DNA of 64,000 nucleotides, taken from the NCBI GenBank assembly GCA_921293015.1, contig OV121088.1:1240001-1304000 (forward strand). Direction: 5' to 3'. Under the pieces are notes generated by a model. The model was given only the letters and a program-made list of their open reading frames with translations. It did not search any database and was not told where the DNA came from. The stretch comes from Phorcus lineatus. Lineage: Eukaryota; Mollusca; Gastropoda; Trochida; Trochidae. Below are positions 48,449-60,528 of this stretch, one piece after another. Each line of letters begins with the position of its first letter. Positions within the stretch are counted from its first letter, which is position 1. The translations under genes were made by a program, and so were the position numbers.

Positions 48449-49697
48449 TTAGAGGGAGGCTTGAAGTGCGACGGCGTCAGCGGCGGCACCGGCGGGTCCA
48501 GACTGGAATGCAGCGTACGTGGGAAGGTCCAGGGCCTCGTACATGTGCATACGTTGAAGGGTCTTCAGATCCAGTCCTGCAACCTTGCCTGTCTGACCGC
48601 CCACGGTGGGTGCGTCGTAGGGGACAACGTGTTCCATCTCTGAGAGGATGTAGTTCCTGACCATGGCGTCCATCTGGTTAGTTGGCTCGGCTCTGGGCTC
48701 GGCTGCAGGGTTCTGTGTGCCTGAAGAGGTAGAGGCGGCAGACTTTGAAACGGCAGGGGCAACCGAAGCATGGGTCGGTTTAGCGGCAGTCTCAACAATG
48801 AGCTGAGTTTGAGTGTTGAACTGCTCAACAGGAAGTTGAGCGGATGCTTGGAAAGCACCTGCTGAAGCGGGTCCGGCACCTTGGGTGACTTCGACGAACT
48901 TTTGGTTACCAGTGGCAGACTGGTCCAAGGTGACGCGACGGACTTGTTGGTTGTTTATCATTTGACTCTGGACTCCTTGGGTGTTCATCATCTGAGGTAC
49001 AGCGCCAGTTTGAACTGCCTGTGTGTTCATCCTCTGAGCAGGGGACCCGGCTTGACGTCCATTTGGTGTTGGATGGTCCTCCTGGATGACAACGATTGTC
49101 TGACCGTTCCAGTTGGTGGATCCAGCGTTCTTGCCGTATGCAGGATGGATAATGTGTGAGTCGTATCCATTGTTGTATCCATCGTTGTACCCTCCATCGT
49201 ACACATACAGCTCGGGCTCTGGGTAAGGATGTGCGGGCATGTACGGCTTATGAGGCGGCATGGTCACCATTGGAGCCTGTGTGGTGGTTGTGGTGGTTGT
49301 GGTGGTTGTAGTTTCCATGGCTGGTCTAGGACGGACTTGTCTGTAGGGGCTTGGTCTTCTGTATGGGTAACGTGGTCCCCAGGGACCCAAATGTCTGTTG
49401 AACATTCCTCCTGGGAACATGCCGCCTGGAACAGAAGGAAGAAGAGGGGTAAGTCTTCAACGTAGGTTAAGTATTGATAAATAAGAGCAGGGAAATGAAA
49501 GTGTAAAGTTATGATTTGAAGAATTAGCGGAAAAAGCAAAATGAATGACTCCCTAACGTTTATTTACATTTTGCTGGCTTATTCCAATACTATCCTAAAG
49601 ACGTAATGAAGTAGGATTTGGTAAACTTACCGAACGGGAAAGCCTCAATGGCAACACAGAGACAAGCAAGAAGAGCCGAAACTTGAATAGCCTTCAT
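48449..49697 (-). CDS. G4: secreted Thr/Gln/Ala-rich family member, minus strand
   Basis: Coding exons are complement 49631-49697 and complement 48449-49425, phase-1 intron (donor GTAAGT, acceptor TTCCAG), 347 residues. The signal peptide MKAIQVSALLACLCVAIEA is on the first coding exon. The mature part has a Pro/Arg/Tyr-rich start (PRYPYRRPSPYRQVRPRP), an uninterrupted run of 11 threonines, a Tyr/Gly/Asp/Asn segment (YVYDGGYNDGYNNGYDSH), then QTIVVIQEDHPTPNG, matching the EDHP segment of G1-G3. A Gln/Ala/Ser linker with MNTQxVQ repeats follows. The C-terminus keeps MVRNYILSEMEHVVPY and RMHMYEALDLPTYAAF, counterparts of FISEMDLP and MHLAEALDFP. Same gene plan as its neighbours but inverted. 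Function unknown; secreted structural protein inferred. Confidence 0.85.
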
Positions 49698-50047
49698 CGT
49701 CCTTGATCTGAAAACGGGAAAACAAATCGGTGACGGCTATATGATATATGAGTGTAAAGGTACATGGTGAGAGTGTCAATTTAATTCAAAGTTCCAATTT
49801 CTGAAGTATTTTTGAATACTGATGAAATATGACAGTTTTGCTGATTTCTCAATTTTGAAGTTTTGGATTGAATACATATTTATGCAGCATCTTGGATTAT
49901 TTTTATAAAAATAAAAGATACATAGTGATTTTCTTTACAGCTATGTTTATAACTAGTAGTATATGTAGTTTTGATACTACGATGTTGTCAACCAGCGACT
50001 TATATATAGCAATATTACTTGTTAAAACATTTATAGGAATTGCTTAC

Positions 50048-50130
50048 CTTACGACTTGTAGATAGTTGTTGAAGTTGAGACGGGCACCTGTTCAAGATGA
50101 TCTTGTTGAAGGCTGGAGAAGCAACTGGTG
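50048..50130 (-). other. G4 non-coding first exon
   Basis: Minus strand: from about 30 bases after the TATA box to a GTAAGC donor at 50047, or a second possible donor a few bases upstream. It joins the exon starting at 49707, whose acceptor is GTTTTCAG. Edges are approximate. Confidence 0.55.
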
Positions 50131-50154
50131 ATGCTCTGGCTAGGATCAGGTAGC

Positions 50155-50217
50155 CTTATATAGCAGCTGACCGTGTAGATTGAGTCATTCCCATTGTTCT
50201 TGGGTATTGTTACATCA
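50155..50217 (-). promoter_or_regulatory. G4 core promoter
   Basis: Minus-strand TATA box (TATATAAG) at 50155-50162. Upstream are an AP-1-type TGACTCA at 50181-50187 and, on the opposite strand relative to the gene, ATTGTTACATCA at 50206-50217, one base from the ATTGTTACGTCA of G1 and G3. Confidence 0.65.
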
Positions 50218-50289
50218 CAATTGAGACTTGTCCAATTCCTACCCGAGGGGGCTTGCAAAGGCAAGATTAATTGGAATGTCATTAACTGA

Positions 50290-52735
50290 TGACAGTTGAT
50301 GGAGTGACTTTCTTCATTTCATATACCGAACAAAATTTTAATTTGATGACGGAGTAAACGAAATATCGGCAGATTTATTTGAATTCTTTTTAGATTTGGT
50401 AAATAAAATAATGATAAGAAAGGAACGCCAGCCAATGCCTCATTGCCCATCAATGCAGAGAAAGATCTGAATAAAAGTCAAAGTCTCCATCAGCCGATAT
50501 TGTCAGTCCGTTTGTCGAAAATTATTTAAGAATTATTTATATTGCACGAACAGAAAGAATGATAATGTTTAACGTAAGGGTCAGAAAGTTGATCGTAATG
50601 GTGAATGCATTTAAAACTGTTACTCTTCCCTTAATCTGTTTCAAACTTCGTTTAAACTGACAACAGGTGCTTTTATTTATTAATATTATTTCTATACTTT
50701 TTCTTATTATTAGCATTATTCTTATATTATGATCATTTTTTTAAATTATCAATATCATCATTATTATGATTTAATTCTCGATGAGTTGCTGCCTGAATTG
50801 TGAGAGTAACTTATGAAGAACGTTATAATTTTATTCGAACTATCAAGTAACTATTCTAAAGGAAAACAGTTTAATGTTTTCGTCTAAAGATATAAACTTC
50901 GCAATTCTAATGGAATACCGGACTCAGCTGGTTAAATGGTACGCTGACATAAATCAGATTTGAGTTGATGGTATGTTTGAAAGGTAAAAGGTAAATCAAA
51001 TATGCATGTAATTTTGGACGTTTAAAATACGTTTGTTCGAAGATCTTTAATTTGGATATATTGGTCATATAGGGATTAGTATGTGGAATTTTCTGATTTA
51101 TATCCTCATATATGATGTTTTGAAACGTTATAATGGCAAATAAATTAAAAGTTATGAAAAACATGATCTCTTTGAAAATATTTGGGATTAACACCATGTT
51201 ATCAAGTGTGACAAGAGCTTTCTGGTAGTATTTCACAAATAATATCAGTTCCTTCTTCAACTCTATGTCATTTTGTAGAGTCAAAGAGAAAATACTCCAG
51301 GTACATCTTAATGCTATTGATCAAAATAACATGGACATTTCATTCAAATTGACTGATTTCACCAGTTGATGTGTTAGTGAGGGGATATATATTATGATTA
51401 TGAGGATCCCTATTCTACACTGATTTACACAGTTAGGAGAATTCTGAAAGCGCTTCACACAGTATCACCCTGGTGTCACGACTCATAGTGATTAATGTTC
51501 ACTCAGTTGCTGATGAAAACGAAATATAATCATTATTTGAAATTAAAATCGCTACGCTAGTAACGCTACGCTATTTACTCCAATTTGATAATGTCAAATA
51601 TTGATAGAGGCACAAAACTTTTGAAACAATCTTTAAAGAAAATAACAGTTTGTAAAAGTACAGACTGAAGCATAATTGAGCACGATTTAAGATGGATATT
51701 AAGAAGCCATAAGTTGTAGGAAATATAGGTCGTCAGAATGGGGGGAGGAGGTAAATTCTCATTATTGTCAACAAGTGTTTCTGAACTTACAACCGACAGC
51801 GGTCATCTGAGTCATGCACAGAGCCACGCCCCCTTTACTTTCAACACCACGCCCCCGTATATCTATGTATATGTACGATGTACAAATGTATCATTTATTT
51901 TCATTTCAATAGATAATATGCTTAGTGGCCGTATAAAATGTAATATATATGGCACGGTTATTAGAATAAAACAATTGAATATGTTTCTTCTTTCTAATCT
52001 TCATCGCCATTTCATACGTGCTTATTTACTTGAGTCTCCCTCATTAATGAGTATTACATCTGTCCTTCCAAGAGCATAAGCTATTCATCCGTGTAATTAG
52101 GGCAATTAGGCACAAAGAGTACAATGTTCTAATAACTCAAGGTAAGACACATGTCAGCCCAGGGCGTTTTTCCTGTACAGCTGCAAGACGAGAAGCCTGG
52201 CAGTTCATTTATCCTCATACCTCGCAACGCAGTAACTTCGGTCAATTTCACAGTCATTTGTATTTACGAATATAACAAAACGCCTATGTGAATATAGTTT
52301 CAAAACAGGAACGTATTTTTCAATTTTAATGTACACAATTTTGAACAAAGTAAATTTTTCAGGATTTATTTTTTGCTTATCAAATATCTTACTTTGTATG
52401 CAGTACCTATATCAGATCGTCTCTCCCTATCAAATAGTTGATCTAGTATAAAATCCTCAATCTCTCATATACTTAACTTAATTTCCTCTCTATGAAATAT
52501 TTTAACGGCACGTATATCATTGTTGTATTTCCTTTAATGGAGAAATAATCGGTCTTTTGTTTAATTTATTTGGATTTATACCGAGCACGTTTAATTTTAA
52601 TTCTATTAATGATATATCATAAAGCCCTCATTCATGACAGAACGTATAAAGCTATCTGAATGAAACTCGTTTATATTCATATATTTAAAATGTTATAGGA
52701 TTTGAAAAATTATCTAATAAATATAGATGTATACC
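50290..52735. other. Spacer between G4 and a LINE fragment
   Basis: AT-rich with an ATT-rich low-complexity patch near 50670-50770. Open frames at 50907-51284 (minus) and 51738-52079 (plus) have no recognised motifs and are not called genes. Confidence 0.45.
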
Positions 52736-52739
52736 TTAG

Positions 52740-53060
52740 TACAGAATTGATCATATACAGTTACGTCTAGGTTCCAATACTTTAATGGTTGAAGGTCGCT
52801 GTACCGATCCCAAGTTAAAATTTGAATTACAGGAAATGTCGAGTGTGTATTCAGGATTTTGAGGACGAATACCATTTGCTGAGTTGTCCAAAAGAGAGAG
52901 ATTTCTATATAAAGAATAGTATCAATATAATCCTAACATGTATAAATTTACGAAACTTCTACAAGGTAAATGCAATGATACCATTATGAATTTATCTAAA
53001 CCTTAAACGCACTAGTGCACGCCAATATTTCGTAAACACAAAGAATGTACAGATACTGCA
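52740..53060 (+). mobile_element. Old LINE ORF2 C-terminal fragment
   Basis: Plus strand, in shifting frames: LRLGSNTLMVEGRCTDPKLK, then DFEDEYHLLSCPKERDFYIK. The order of R-x-RLGSN and DEYHLL-x-CP is typical of the end of invertebrate LINE ORF2 proteins. Heavily decayed. Confidence 0.6.
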
Positions 53061-53185
53061 TATCTCTCGATATTACTCACTATCCTCACTCAAGTAATCT
53101 ACCTCGTAAGTTATTTAACAAATATTTACGTATTCAGGTGATAAAGTGGATTTTAAAGGCCGGAAGTATTAAATGTTACGTTACA

Positions 53186-53618
53186 TTAAATCCGCATGAA
53201 CTACGATATCGTAAATATTAAGATTTTGCTCATAACCAGAAAAGCGGAAACGGCAGCCGCTATGGTCAATCTAATAAGAATGCTAAAACTGTATTATTAA
53301 ATCGGTTAATTTACAACATTGCTTTCATAAAACATATTTCATGATTTGTTCTCAGTTCAGAGTGTAGGTAAATTCAATAGCTGCACACAATACTAGTTCA
53401 GCCGTTTCACAGTGTCAATAATTGTATTCGTTTTGTGCACAGCTAACCATAAATTTTTATATGTCCAAGCCGACAGCGGCTGTCTTAACGTTTTCATTGT
53501 TGATTGCAGGTAAACTGTAAAGAATGTTTCGTATTTCATTGCATCGATAGAAAGTTTAAGTGAATGCATAAGTCCTCGTAAACCTTAAAATAGCCAATTT
53601 AAACCGTAAAAGCGTGCA
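53186..53618 (+). repeat. ~430-bp direct repeat, copy 1, with a signal-peptide-like exon
   Basis: Closely similar to 59483-59917, same orientation. Inside, after the acceptor-like TTTTGTGCACAG (ends 53442), ATG at 53461 opens MSKPTAAVLTFSLLIA and meets a donor, GCAG|GTAAAC, in phase 1. This is the layout of the signal-peptide exons of G1-G6. It may be an alternative first coding exon for G5 or the leftover exon of a lost gene; equally it may be a dispersed repeat with a chance open frame. Confidence 0.55.
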
Positions 53619-53639
53619 ATGTTTATGTAAATATATTGA

Positions 53640-55680
53640 TGATGTTCTCTATGTATGCTGTGGCTTGAATTGTTAATGTTATGAAAACCCCAGTTTCGTT
53701 TAAACATGGAATTTGTTATTCATTTTCATCACGACAAATATGTAGTCCATCTAATGCCTACTTGTTTCTTTGCTGAAATCATACTTATGTATATTTCATT
53801 ATGGCCATTGACCTATACAGAAATAAGACCATTTGATACATTAGGGTCGATATCGGCCGCACAGCTTATACTGTGTACGCGATTATATGTTTATATGATG
53901 TACACAAAATATTTCTTTCCAACCCTCTTCCTCTTAACCTACTTCTTCTTCCTGAGAGTCTTTAGAATTGTTTCATAACGAAAACATACAATTACATCGA
54001 TACATATGCATTCTTTTGTAGAATTGATATTGTACATATAAAATCATTTGTCCGGGTATGTTCGTGTAATTTTAATTGTTCTACTAAAATATAATGAAAT
54101 ACATTTTTACTATCCCTTGCCTCCCAAACGAAACACAATGTATGAACATTCAAATTGTACATCTATAGCCAATGGTTTTATTACGGCAAAGTAATTGTAT
54201 TCGAGCCATTTGATACTTGTTTTATTGATAAATTTAGCTTTTTAAAGTTTAAATGTGTTTGTTAGTAGTCCTCATTGAAGAAAATGAACTTTCTTACAAA
54301 GTCGGTGATTTTGTGACCTGATATGATAGAACAATTCAAGGTTAAACGTCAATCACACGAATAACTTATCAATAACCTCAGCATTATACCTCATTGCTGT
54401 CTACGTTTTTGTACATGCTTTTGAATGTGGAGATATTGGTTGAATATCATTATATCGACACAATGATAGATAATGAATTGGAATGCAGTTAGTGATTCTG
54501 TTTGTAACAACTTGTAATCAAATATCATATTCCTTGCGCAAGTTTTAATGTTAATGAAAATCCATTATCCATATTTTATCATCGTTACCTTCATGCTTCC
54601 TGGTCTTCAACTGACAAATTTTCCAAAGAGAAAGATGTTCTTATCGCTGGTAAAATAGTTTCCAATACAAATCTACCGTAGCTTGAATAAGAAATTTGAA
54701 ATCTCGAAAGTTTTCGGCTAGTGCAGATGTAACACTTTTAATGCGTAAAGGAGGAAGATCACCCAGTTTAGTGTATATTTTTCACATTCATTCCACTCAT
54801 AATTCGTCTTTTAAATGAGCTTTGAAGTTGCCGAAGGTGTTGGTTTTCTGTATTACCTGAAACCTTTGTTACTTGTCTGGTATTGTAAACCGACTCTGCT
54901 CTGCTATCCAAAATGAACGTGTTTCGGGGTGAAACAGAATCATAAATATAAGTTGTTTTTTCTGTTTGATTACTTTTCTTATTAATATATAGTTATATTA
55001 CAAATGCACCAGAAATTTTCAGATATACAAACAACAATATTAATCAATTTGTTTTTATGAATGGCATTATTTAACCAATGAACACGAAGTTGTTTTTCAA
55101 AATAACAAAACTTATATTTAAATATTTGTATATAGTTAATGCATGTCATTGAGTGATTAACAAATGTAACATAATCAAAATTTTCTCAAACTTTTATCCA
55201 AATTTACCAGAGAAATTGAATTCAAATATCAATAAATATCAAGGACACGGAAACGTTGTGAAACATTTTCCCTGAAAGCCTTTTTTCCCAATGCTCTTAA
55301 AGGTGAAAAGGAAAATGAATTTGTAAAACTGATACAAATCATGAAACAAAAAGGCAAGCATGAACATAGAAACTTGAAAAAATGTCTTGAAATGATTACA
55401 CTGCATATCATGTTAGATTGTCATCGATCAAGTCAATAACACAACGTCACAAAGGGCAGATGAAACAATGCTGTGTTTATTCTACATCGTATGAGAGATT
55501 CAGAGTCATCGAAGGAACTCATCAATCCCATGTCACATTGCACCGCCGGATAAAGGGTACGTGCATTGTTCTATGTTGTCTCAATAAATCAGCGAGGACA
55601 GGTGATTGAGCAACTGGTACCAGCCAATCAGGTTCATGACTGCACATCAAGTATCATTATGTCATGGCTGTATTGAACAG
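53640..55680. other. Spacer upstream of G5
   Basis: AT-rich, no gene supported. Short frames at 53706-53978 and 55229-55411 look like chance hydrophobic reading frames. Confidence 0.4.
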
Positions 55681-55683
55681 TAT

Positions 55684-55736
55684 GATTGTCACGTGACGTC
55701 ATGGTGTTCAGTATTCAGACGCGGTATGCATATAAG
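55684..55736 (+). promoter_or_regulatory. G5 core promoter with a palindromic CRE
   Basis: GATTGTCACGTGACGTCA at 55684-55701 joins an ATTGT half, an E-box CACGTG and a full CRE (TGACGTCA at 55694-55701). A TATA box (TATAAG) is at 55731-55736. The CRE-to-TATA distance is shorter than in G1. Confidence 0.65.
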
Positions 55737-55759
55737 ACGTTGGCTGGTCTTGGAATGCA

Positions 55760-55783
55760 TCGGACTTCATTCCTTCGGCAAAG
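55760..55783 (+). other. G5 non-coding first exon
   Basis: From the expected start near 55760 to the donor CAAAG|GTAAGG. The next acceptor is TTTTCTAG at 56137 or TTTCAG at 56144. Confidence 0.5.
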
Positions 55784-56155
55784 GTAAGGTTGTTACTTCA
55801 CACTGTTAAACAGATTAAGATTTTCTTCGATCAGAACACATGAGATTTAATTATTGACGTATACTTCACAACAGAGAGGAACACAGATTTTGGAATCTAC
55901 CATTACGAACCCATTTTATTGTTATAGATTTGATGTTTCACATCACACCATATAAGCTTATCACGAAAGGCAGTATCAAACGATGAATAAACAATAAAAT
56001 ACTTTAGACTTTACAAAAATAAATTGAAATTGCTGACTTTTCGATTATGCTCTTTAAGACCTTCAGTGAAACAACGTTTTTAAATACATGTACAAATCTA
56101 GTTTCTTCCTGAGATATAATCTTCTAATGTTTTCTAGGTTTCAGAAAATACGACA

Positions 56156-56916
56156 ATGAACAGCATTATTCTCATCACGGCGGTCGTGCTGGCTTGCCTG
56201 AGTGGATCGGGCAGTGCTCAAGGTCAGGGCTCTTTCAGCGGAAATCCACACTTAACACTTGCATTTTAGTTGTGTCTCATTGAGATTATGAAGAGAAAAT
56301 TTAGTTCGCTAGGTTTTATAATCAAACGCAAATATGAATAATTCTGATGATCCTGCAATACGCTTGTCATTGTTTTACGAGTATTATCAATGGTGAAAAC
56401 TTCTGCAAATTACAGTCGGCATTTATGATTAATATACTTATATGTTAAAAAACTGTTGCAGGAGGTGGGCGTCCTAGGATTATCGTCATAAGGAGGCCTT
56501 CATCAAGTACTTCCGGTTCCAACACAGCCTCTGTACAAACCCCGACTTCCGCTTCCTTTTCGCCATCGACCACGACCACCAAAGCCGCATCTCCTTCTTC
56601 CGGTTCCTATGACGCCTCACAAGGTTACGACCACGGACGTATGTTACACAATCTGATGCTCGCTGAGCACCTGGACGTCCCCTACTCCCGAGACCCGACC
56701 CGACACTACCTCAGCAACAAGCTGGACATCCCCTACGTTCTGCTGGCCAACAGAGGCAACTCCGGCGGCTTCGACCACGTCAACTACCTCATCAGTCAGA
56801 AACTTGACATGCCCTATCTGCCTCTCCTGTCAAACGGCAAACGTGGTGGCGCTGATCCGCTTCGTACCGCTTACATCTTGGATTCTCTCGACGCACCGGT
56901 CATCTACAGAATTTGA
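56156..56916 (+). CDS. G5: small secreted protein with four LD-x-P repeats
   Basis: Coding exons are 56156-56222 and 56462-56916, phase-1 intron, 173 residues. The signal peptide begins MNSIILITAVVLACLSGSG. The mature part starts with GGGRPRIIVIRRPSS, where RIIVIRRP sits in the place of VIYVIKEDHP in G1, then a Ser/Thr linker. The C-terminal half holds four spaced motifs: LMLAEHLDVPYS (LDVP near 93), YLSNKLDIPYV (near 110), YLISQKLDMPYLP (near 137) and YILDSLDAPVIYRI at the end (near 165). Each has an aliphatic/aromatic lead of about six residues before LD-x-P, which relates it to the MDLP motifs of G1-G4. The last ~90 codons and the 3' UTR are almost identical in DNA to G6. Confidence 0.85.
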
Positions 56917-56963
56917 GCTTGTATTTATTTTCATTGCTGAGTTTGTGGGTTCATCTATTTATG

Positions 56964-56969
56964 AATAAA
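56964..56969 (+). terminator. G5 poly(A) signal
   Basis: AATAAA in TTATGAATAAATCATCC, 47 bases after the stop; identical in G6. Confidence 0.75.
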
Positions 56970-57099
56970 TCATCCCAAATCATCAAATGTTGTCTCTGTC
57001 CTTCTTTGTTAATTGATAGATATGCTTTAGTCTGAAATGATGACAATATTGCATTAAGAATCATCAGTTAAACAGGAATCCTTTTATTTACTATTCATT

Positions 57100-59480
57100 A
57101 TCTTTCCACAGAGTATCATCCGGTACAATAGGAAGCTAATGGTTGTTCAGTACAAATCCGTTTAAAGAATAGCAGTATATACAGTCTACTCGTATTACCA
57201 GGGTTCACTCCAAAGCGACACAGTGCCGAGCTACTCTGTAATGTTTAGTCTTCGCCTTCACCTTCGATAGGTTGCAAAGCATTCATAATTTCCAACCCAG
57301 CTAGAATTGAAAATACGAGAAGTATAGTAACTCGTCATCTCTGTATCCTGATAAACGTGTATGGCAGTCTCCCCCAAAACTCTTACATCCCATTTCCCCT
57401 TCACCTTATCAAAAGAAATTTATGACGCACTTCTATTCCCTATAACCAGTCACCCCTGGCAACGGTCCTGATTGAGCACAGGGACAGTTGATTGTTTGAG
57501 AAAATGTTTGATAAGCATAACCTACATAGTAAACTGGTATGATAAAATAAATATCCTTTGGAGAAACCATACGATATGTAGTTTTATATATATTAAATAT
57601 TACATACTTTACATGGTCGTTTGCAGAATCAGTTTAATCCGATACTAGTATTTCGTCAATAGTATTGACTCATCAGGGAAACGATATCTATATATCAGTT
57701 CACTGGGAAGACGTATTTATGATTTCATAAGATTAAAACAGTATTTAATTTCTAACACCTAACATAAAATACAAAATAAATTAGAAAATAAACAATGGCA
57801 GAAGGGTCAGCCTATATAGATGCCTCTCTAAAAGCTTAGAACGATTAAGTTGATAGATATAGAAGAAAATTTGAAATTCATGTTCAGTGTTAACCGAGAT
57901 TATTAGCCAGTCTAAACATTACACTTGGTACCGAACTAAAACTGGTGTGTGTTATATATGAAATGGTAATTAAACATACTTTACTATAGATTCGCTCTGT
58001 GAGAAAGAGTCGTAAATGCTAGTAGTAGTTTGCAAGCTTAAAGCCTTTCGCTAAAATTATTCTTTGAATCTGAAACCCTCACATAAATTCATGTGAAAGA
58101 AATAATTGAAAGGATCCTCCAGAATATTTCATTTTTCACACTTGATTCTCCTATGGTTTTAGTTGCAAAATATTATGTCCTTCGGAAAAAGTTCACAACA
58201 GAAAAGTTTAAGCATCACACCTTTGATATAAATTGTTTGGCATTGAAAGGTTACCATAGGGCGGTTTGATGAACAACTGTTTCTTTCTCAAAGAGATCTT
58301 CAAACGATTAAATTATCATTTGAGAATTTTAAGAGAAAGTAAAATTAAAGGAAAGATTGTTTTAAATTACAATTACTCCTTTCAATTGAAAGGGAATGGT
58401 GTGCGATATCATCGTGTCACTAACTGTTTGTCTTTACGTCTGCGATCTAATGATAGTGAACTGTAATTGAGAGGGATTATAGGTATTTACTTGGAAACAC
58501 TTACAGTTTAAGAAGCTTCATTTTTAAACGTTTCCAAGTAACCTCTGTTACAAGGGCTTCCAATTCTCGATTTTTTCTAAATACCTAAGTTTGATCCAAT
58601 CCTTATTTCAAAATCAATTATCATGTTACTCTTCCAACTGTCTTCCGTTTGCATGAAATGTGTGCGCCTCGCATCGGTGAATGAAGTAGCCAAACTTTAT
58701 TAGAGGGGGTGCAAATTTTCTGGCGTCAAGAAAACTTGGAAATCGGCAGTACCTTTGTTTTGTAAAAAATAATTATGAACATCATTTTAATACATAACGT
58801 TTGTAATTTTCATCACGCTTGCCAAACGACTCTCTCACAGGCCAACATATTCTTCAAAAATAGATTTTGAGTAATGAGATTTAAGTTGAAATGCATAATT
58901 TATTTGCTTCAGTCAAAATTGGATATAGAATGAAACACAGAATTAAACAAGCAGTTGCGACTTTTGGCTGCATGGACACTAGTGAAAGAATTATCAGTCA
59001 TATCAGTTTTGTTGAAGTTTAAATAGACCGGAGAACTCACTTTATATTGTGTAAAGGTTCTTTATACTGACACATAAATGGGAATAATAGTTATGTTTAT
59101 CGAATTCTGGGATATCTTCCGTCATATGTTAATTAGTGAAACGTTACTCGGAAATATATCTAAAGTAGCATAAATAATATTTCGTTGATAGTGTTTAAAC
59201 GGTTAATAACTATTACTGATATCGGGGACAAGGTTTCTGAAGTGCAATGTACACAATGCTGTTTAAGGGTGTCAACTCTCAATTGTCAAAGCTTTAATTG
59301 TTATGAATGGATGTATGGAAGTATTTTCGTATTTTAGTTCTGAATATGATGTCATGAAAATATGCTTATGAATCATTGAGCCATGACATTATATGTTTTT
59401 CCTGGTTCGTGTTTTATCATTATCATATTATGAATTGATCCACTTAACGTAACGTAAGAGCTCATTAAATCATCAAATTA
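57100..59480. other. Spacer between G5 and the second direct repeat
   Basis: AT-rich, no gene seen. The first part (57035-57095) still resembles sequence after G6 (61507-61565), so the duplicated unit extends past the poly(A) site. Confidence 0.5.
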
Positions 59481-59482
59481 AA

Positions 59483-59917
59483 TACATTAAATCCGCATGA
59501 ACCACGATATCGGAAATATTAAGATTTTACTCATAACCAGAAAAGCGGAAACGGCAGCCGCTGTGGTCAATCTAATAACAATGCTAATACAGTGTTATGA
59601 AACCGGTTAATTTACAACATTGTTTTCATAAAACATATTCCATGATTTGTTCTCAGTTCAGAGTTTAGGTATGTTCAACAGCTGCACACAGTAATAGTTC
59701 AGCCGTGTCCAAGTGTCAATAATTTATCCGTATTTTGCACAGCTAACCATAGATTTACAGATGTCTAAGCCGACAGCGGCTGTCTTAACGTTTTCATTGT
59801 TGGTTGCAAGTAAATTGTAAAGAATGTTTAGTATTTCATTGCACCGATAGAAGTTTAAGTGAATGCATAAGTCCTCGCAAACCTTAAAATAGCCAATTTT
59901 AACCGTAAAAGCATGCA
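59483..59917 (+). repeat. ~430-bp direct repeat, copy 2, with a signal-peptide-like exon
   Basis: Homologue of 53186-53618. The frame ATG at 59761 reads MSKPTAAVLTFSLLVA and reaches CAA|GTAAAT, again a GT in phase 1, after TTTTGCACAG. Both copies keep the frame, the acceptor-like site and a phase-1 donor. This copy lies directly upstream of G6, which lacks an obvious promoter of its own. Confidence 0.55.
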
Positions 59918-59919
59918 CC

Positions 59920-60504
59920 AGTGCCTTCTTTAAGTAATAACCAATATACAATGTTTCCTTCTTAATGTTCAAATAATGTCGAAAAATTTTGATTTCATCA
60001 CCATTAGTATATTTTCGTGTTTTTAATAAAAATCGAGAAAAGGTAATATAAATGTTAAGAGATTAAAATTCTACATCCCATTTGCTTGTGTGCTTTTTTG
60101 TGATGCACATGTTTGTCGTTGTGTCTAACGTTGATAAGTTTCCAAAGTTACGTTTGAGTCATTGGCGCGTGCCCCTGACCGGTTTTCGATCACAAATCAC
60201 AACTCTTTGTTGTTTATTCTCACCATACTGAATTAAGCATTAAAATGTTAATTTTCAGATATTACCATTAGTTCTCGACATGGTAACACCATTTTTAAAT
60301 TTTGAAATATTTGACCCCCAATTACATACTCTGTGCCCCTTTGATAACTCTGATATTGTTGAAAAATGGTTAAATCATAACTTAACTACCACCCAATCAG
60401 TTCTTTAAGACACATTTACTTTGATTTGTTTTATATTGCATCTTCTCAGAAACAGATAAAAATCGATTGTTCGTTTGATTCACCTTTAAACAACATAATT
60501 ACAG
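59920..60504. other. Region upstream of the G6 signal-peptide exon
   Basis: No TATA box or CRE-type element like those of G1-G5 was found here. The exon before G6, if any, may lie in or upstream of the 59483-59917 repeat. Confidence 0.4.
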
Positions 60505-60528
60505 GTGATACAGACATTACCCGCAGCA

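Noticed and set aside
51738-52079. 113-residue open frame
   Set aside because: Composition shifts along its length and it has no motif, signal or splice context.
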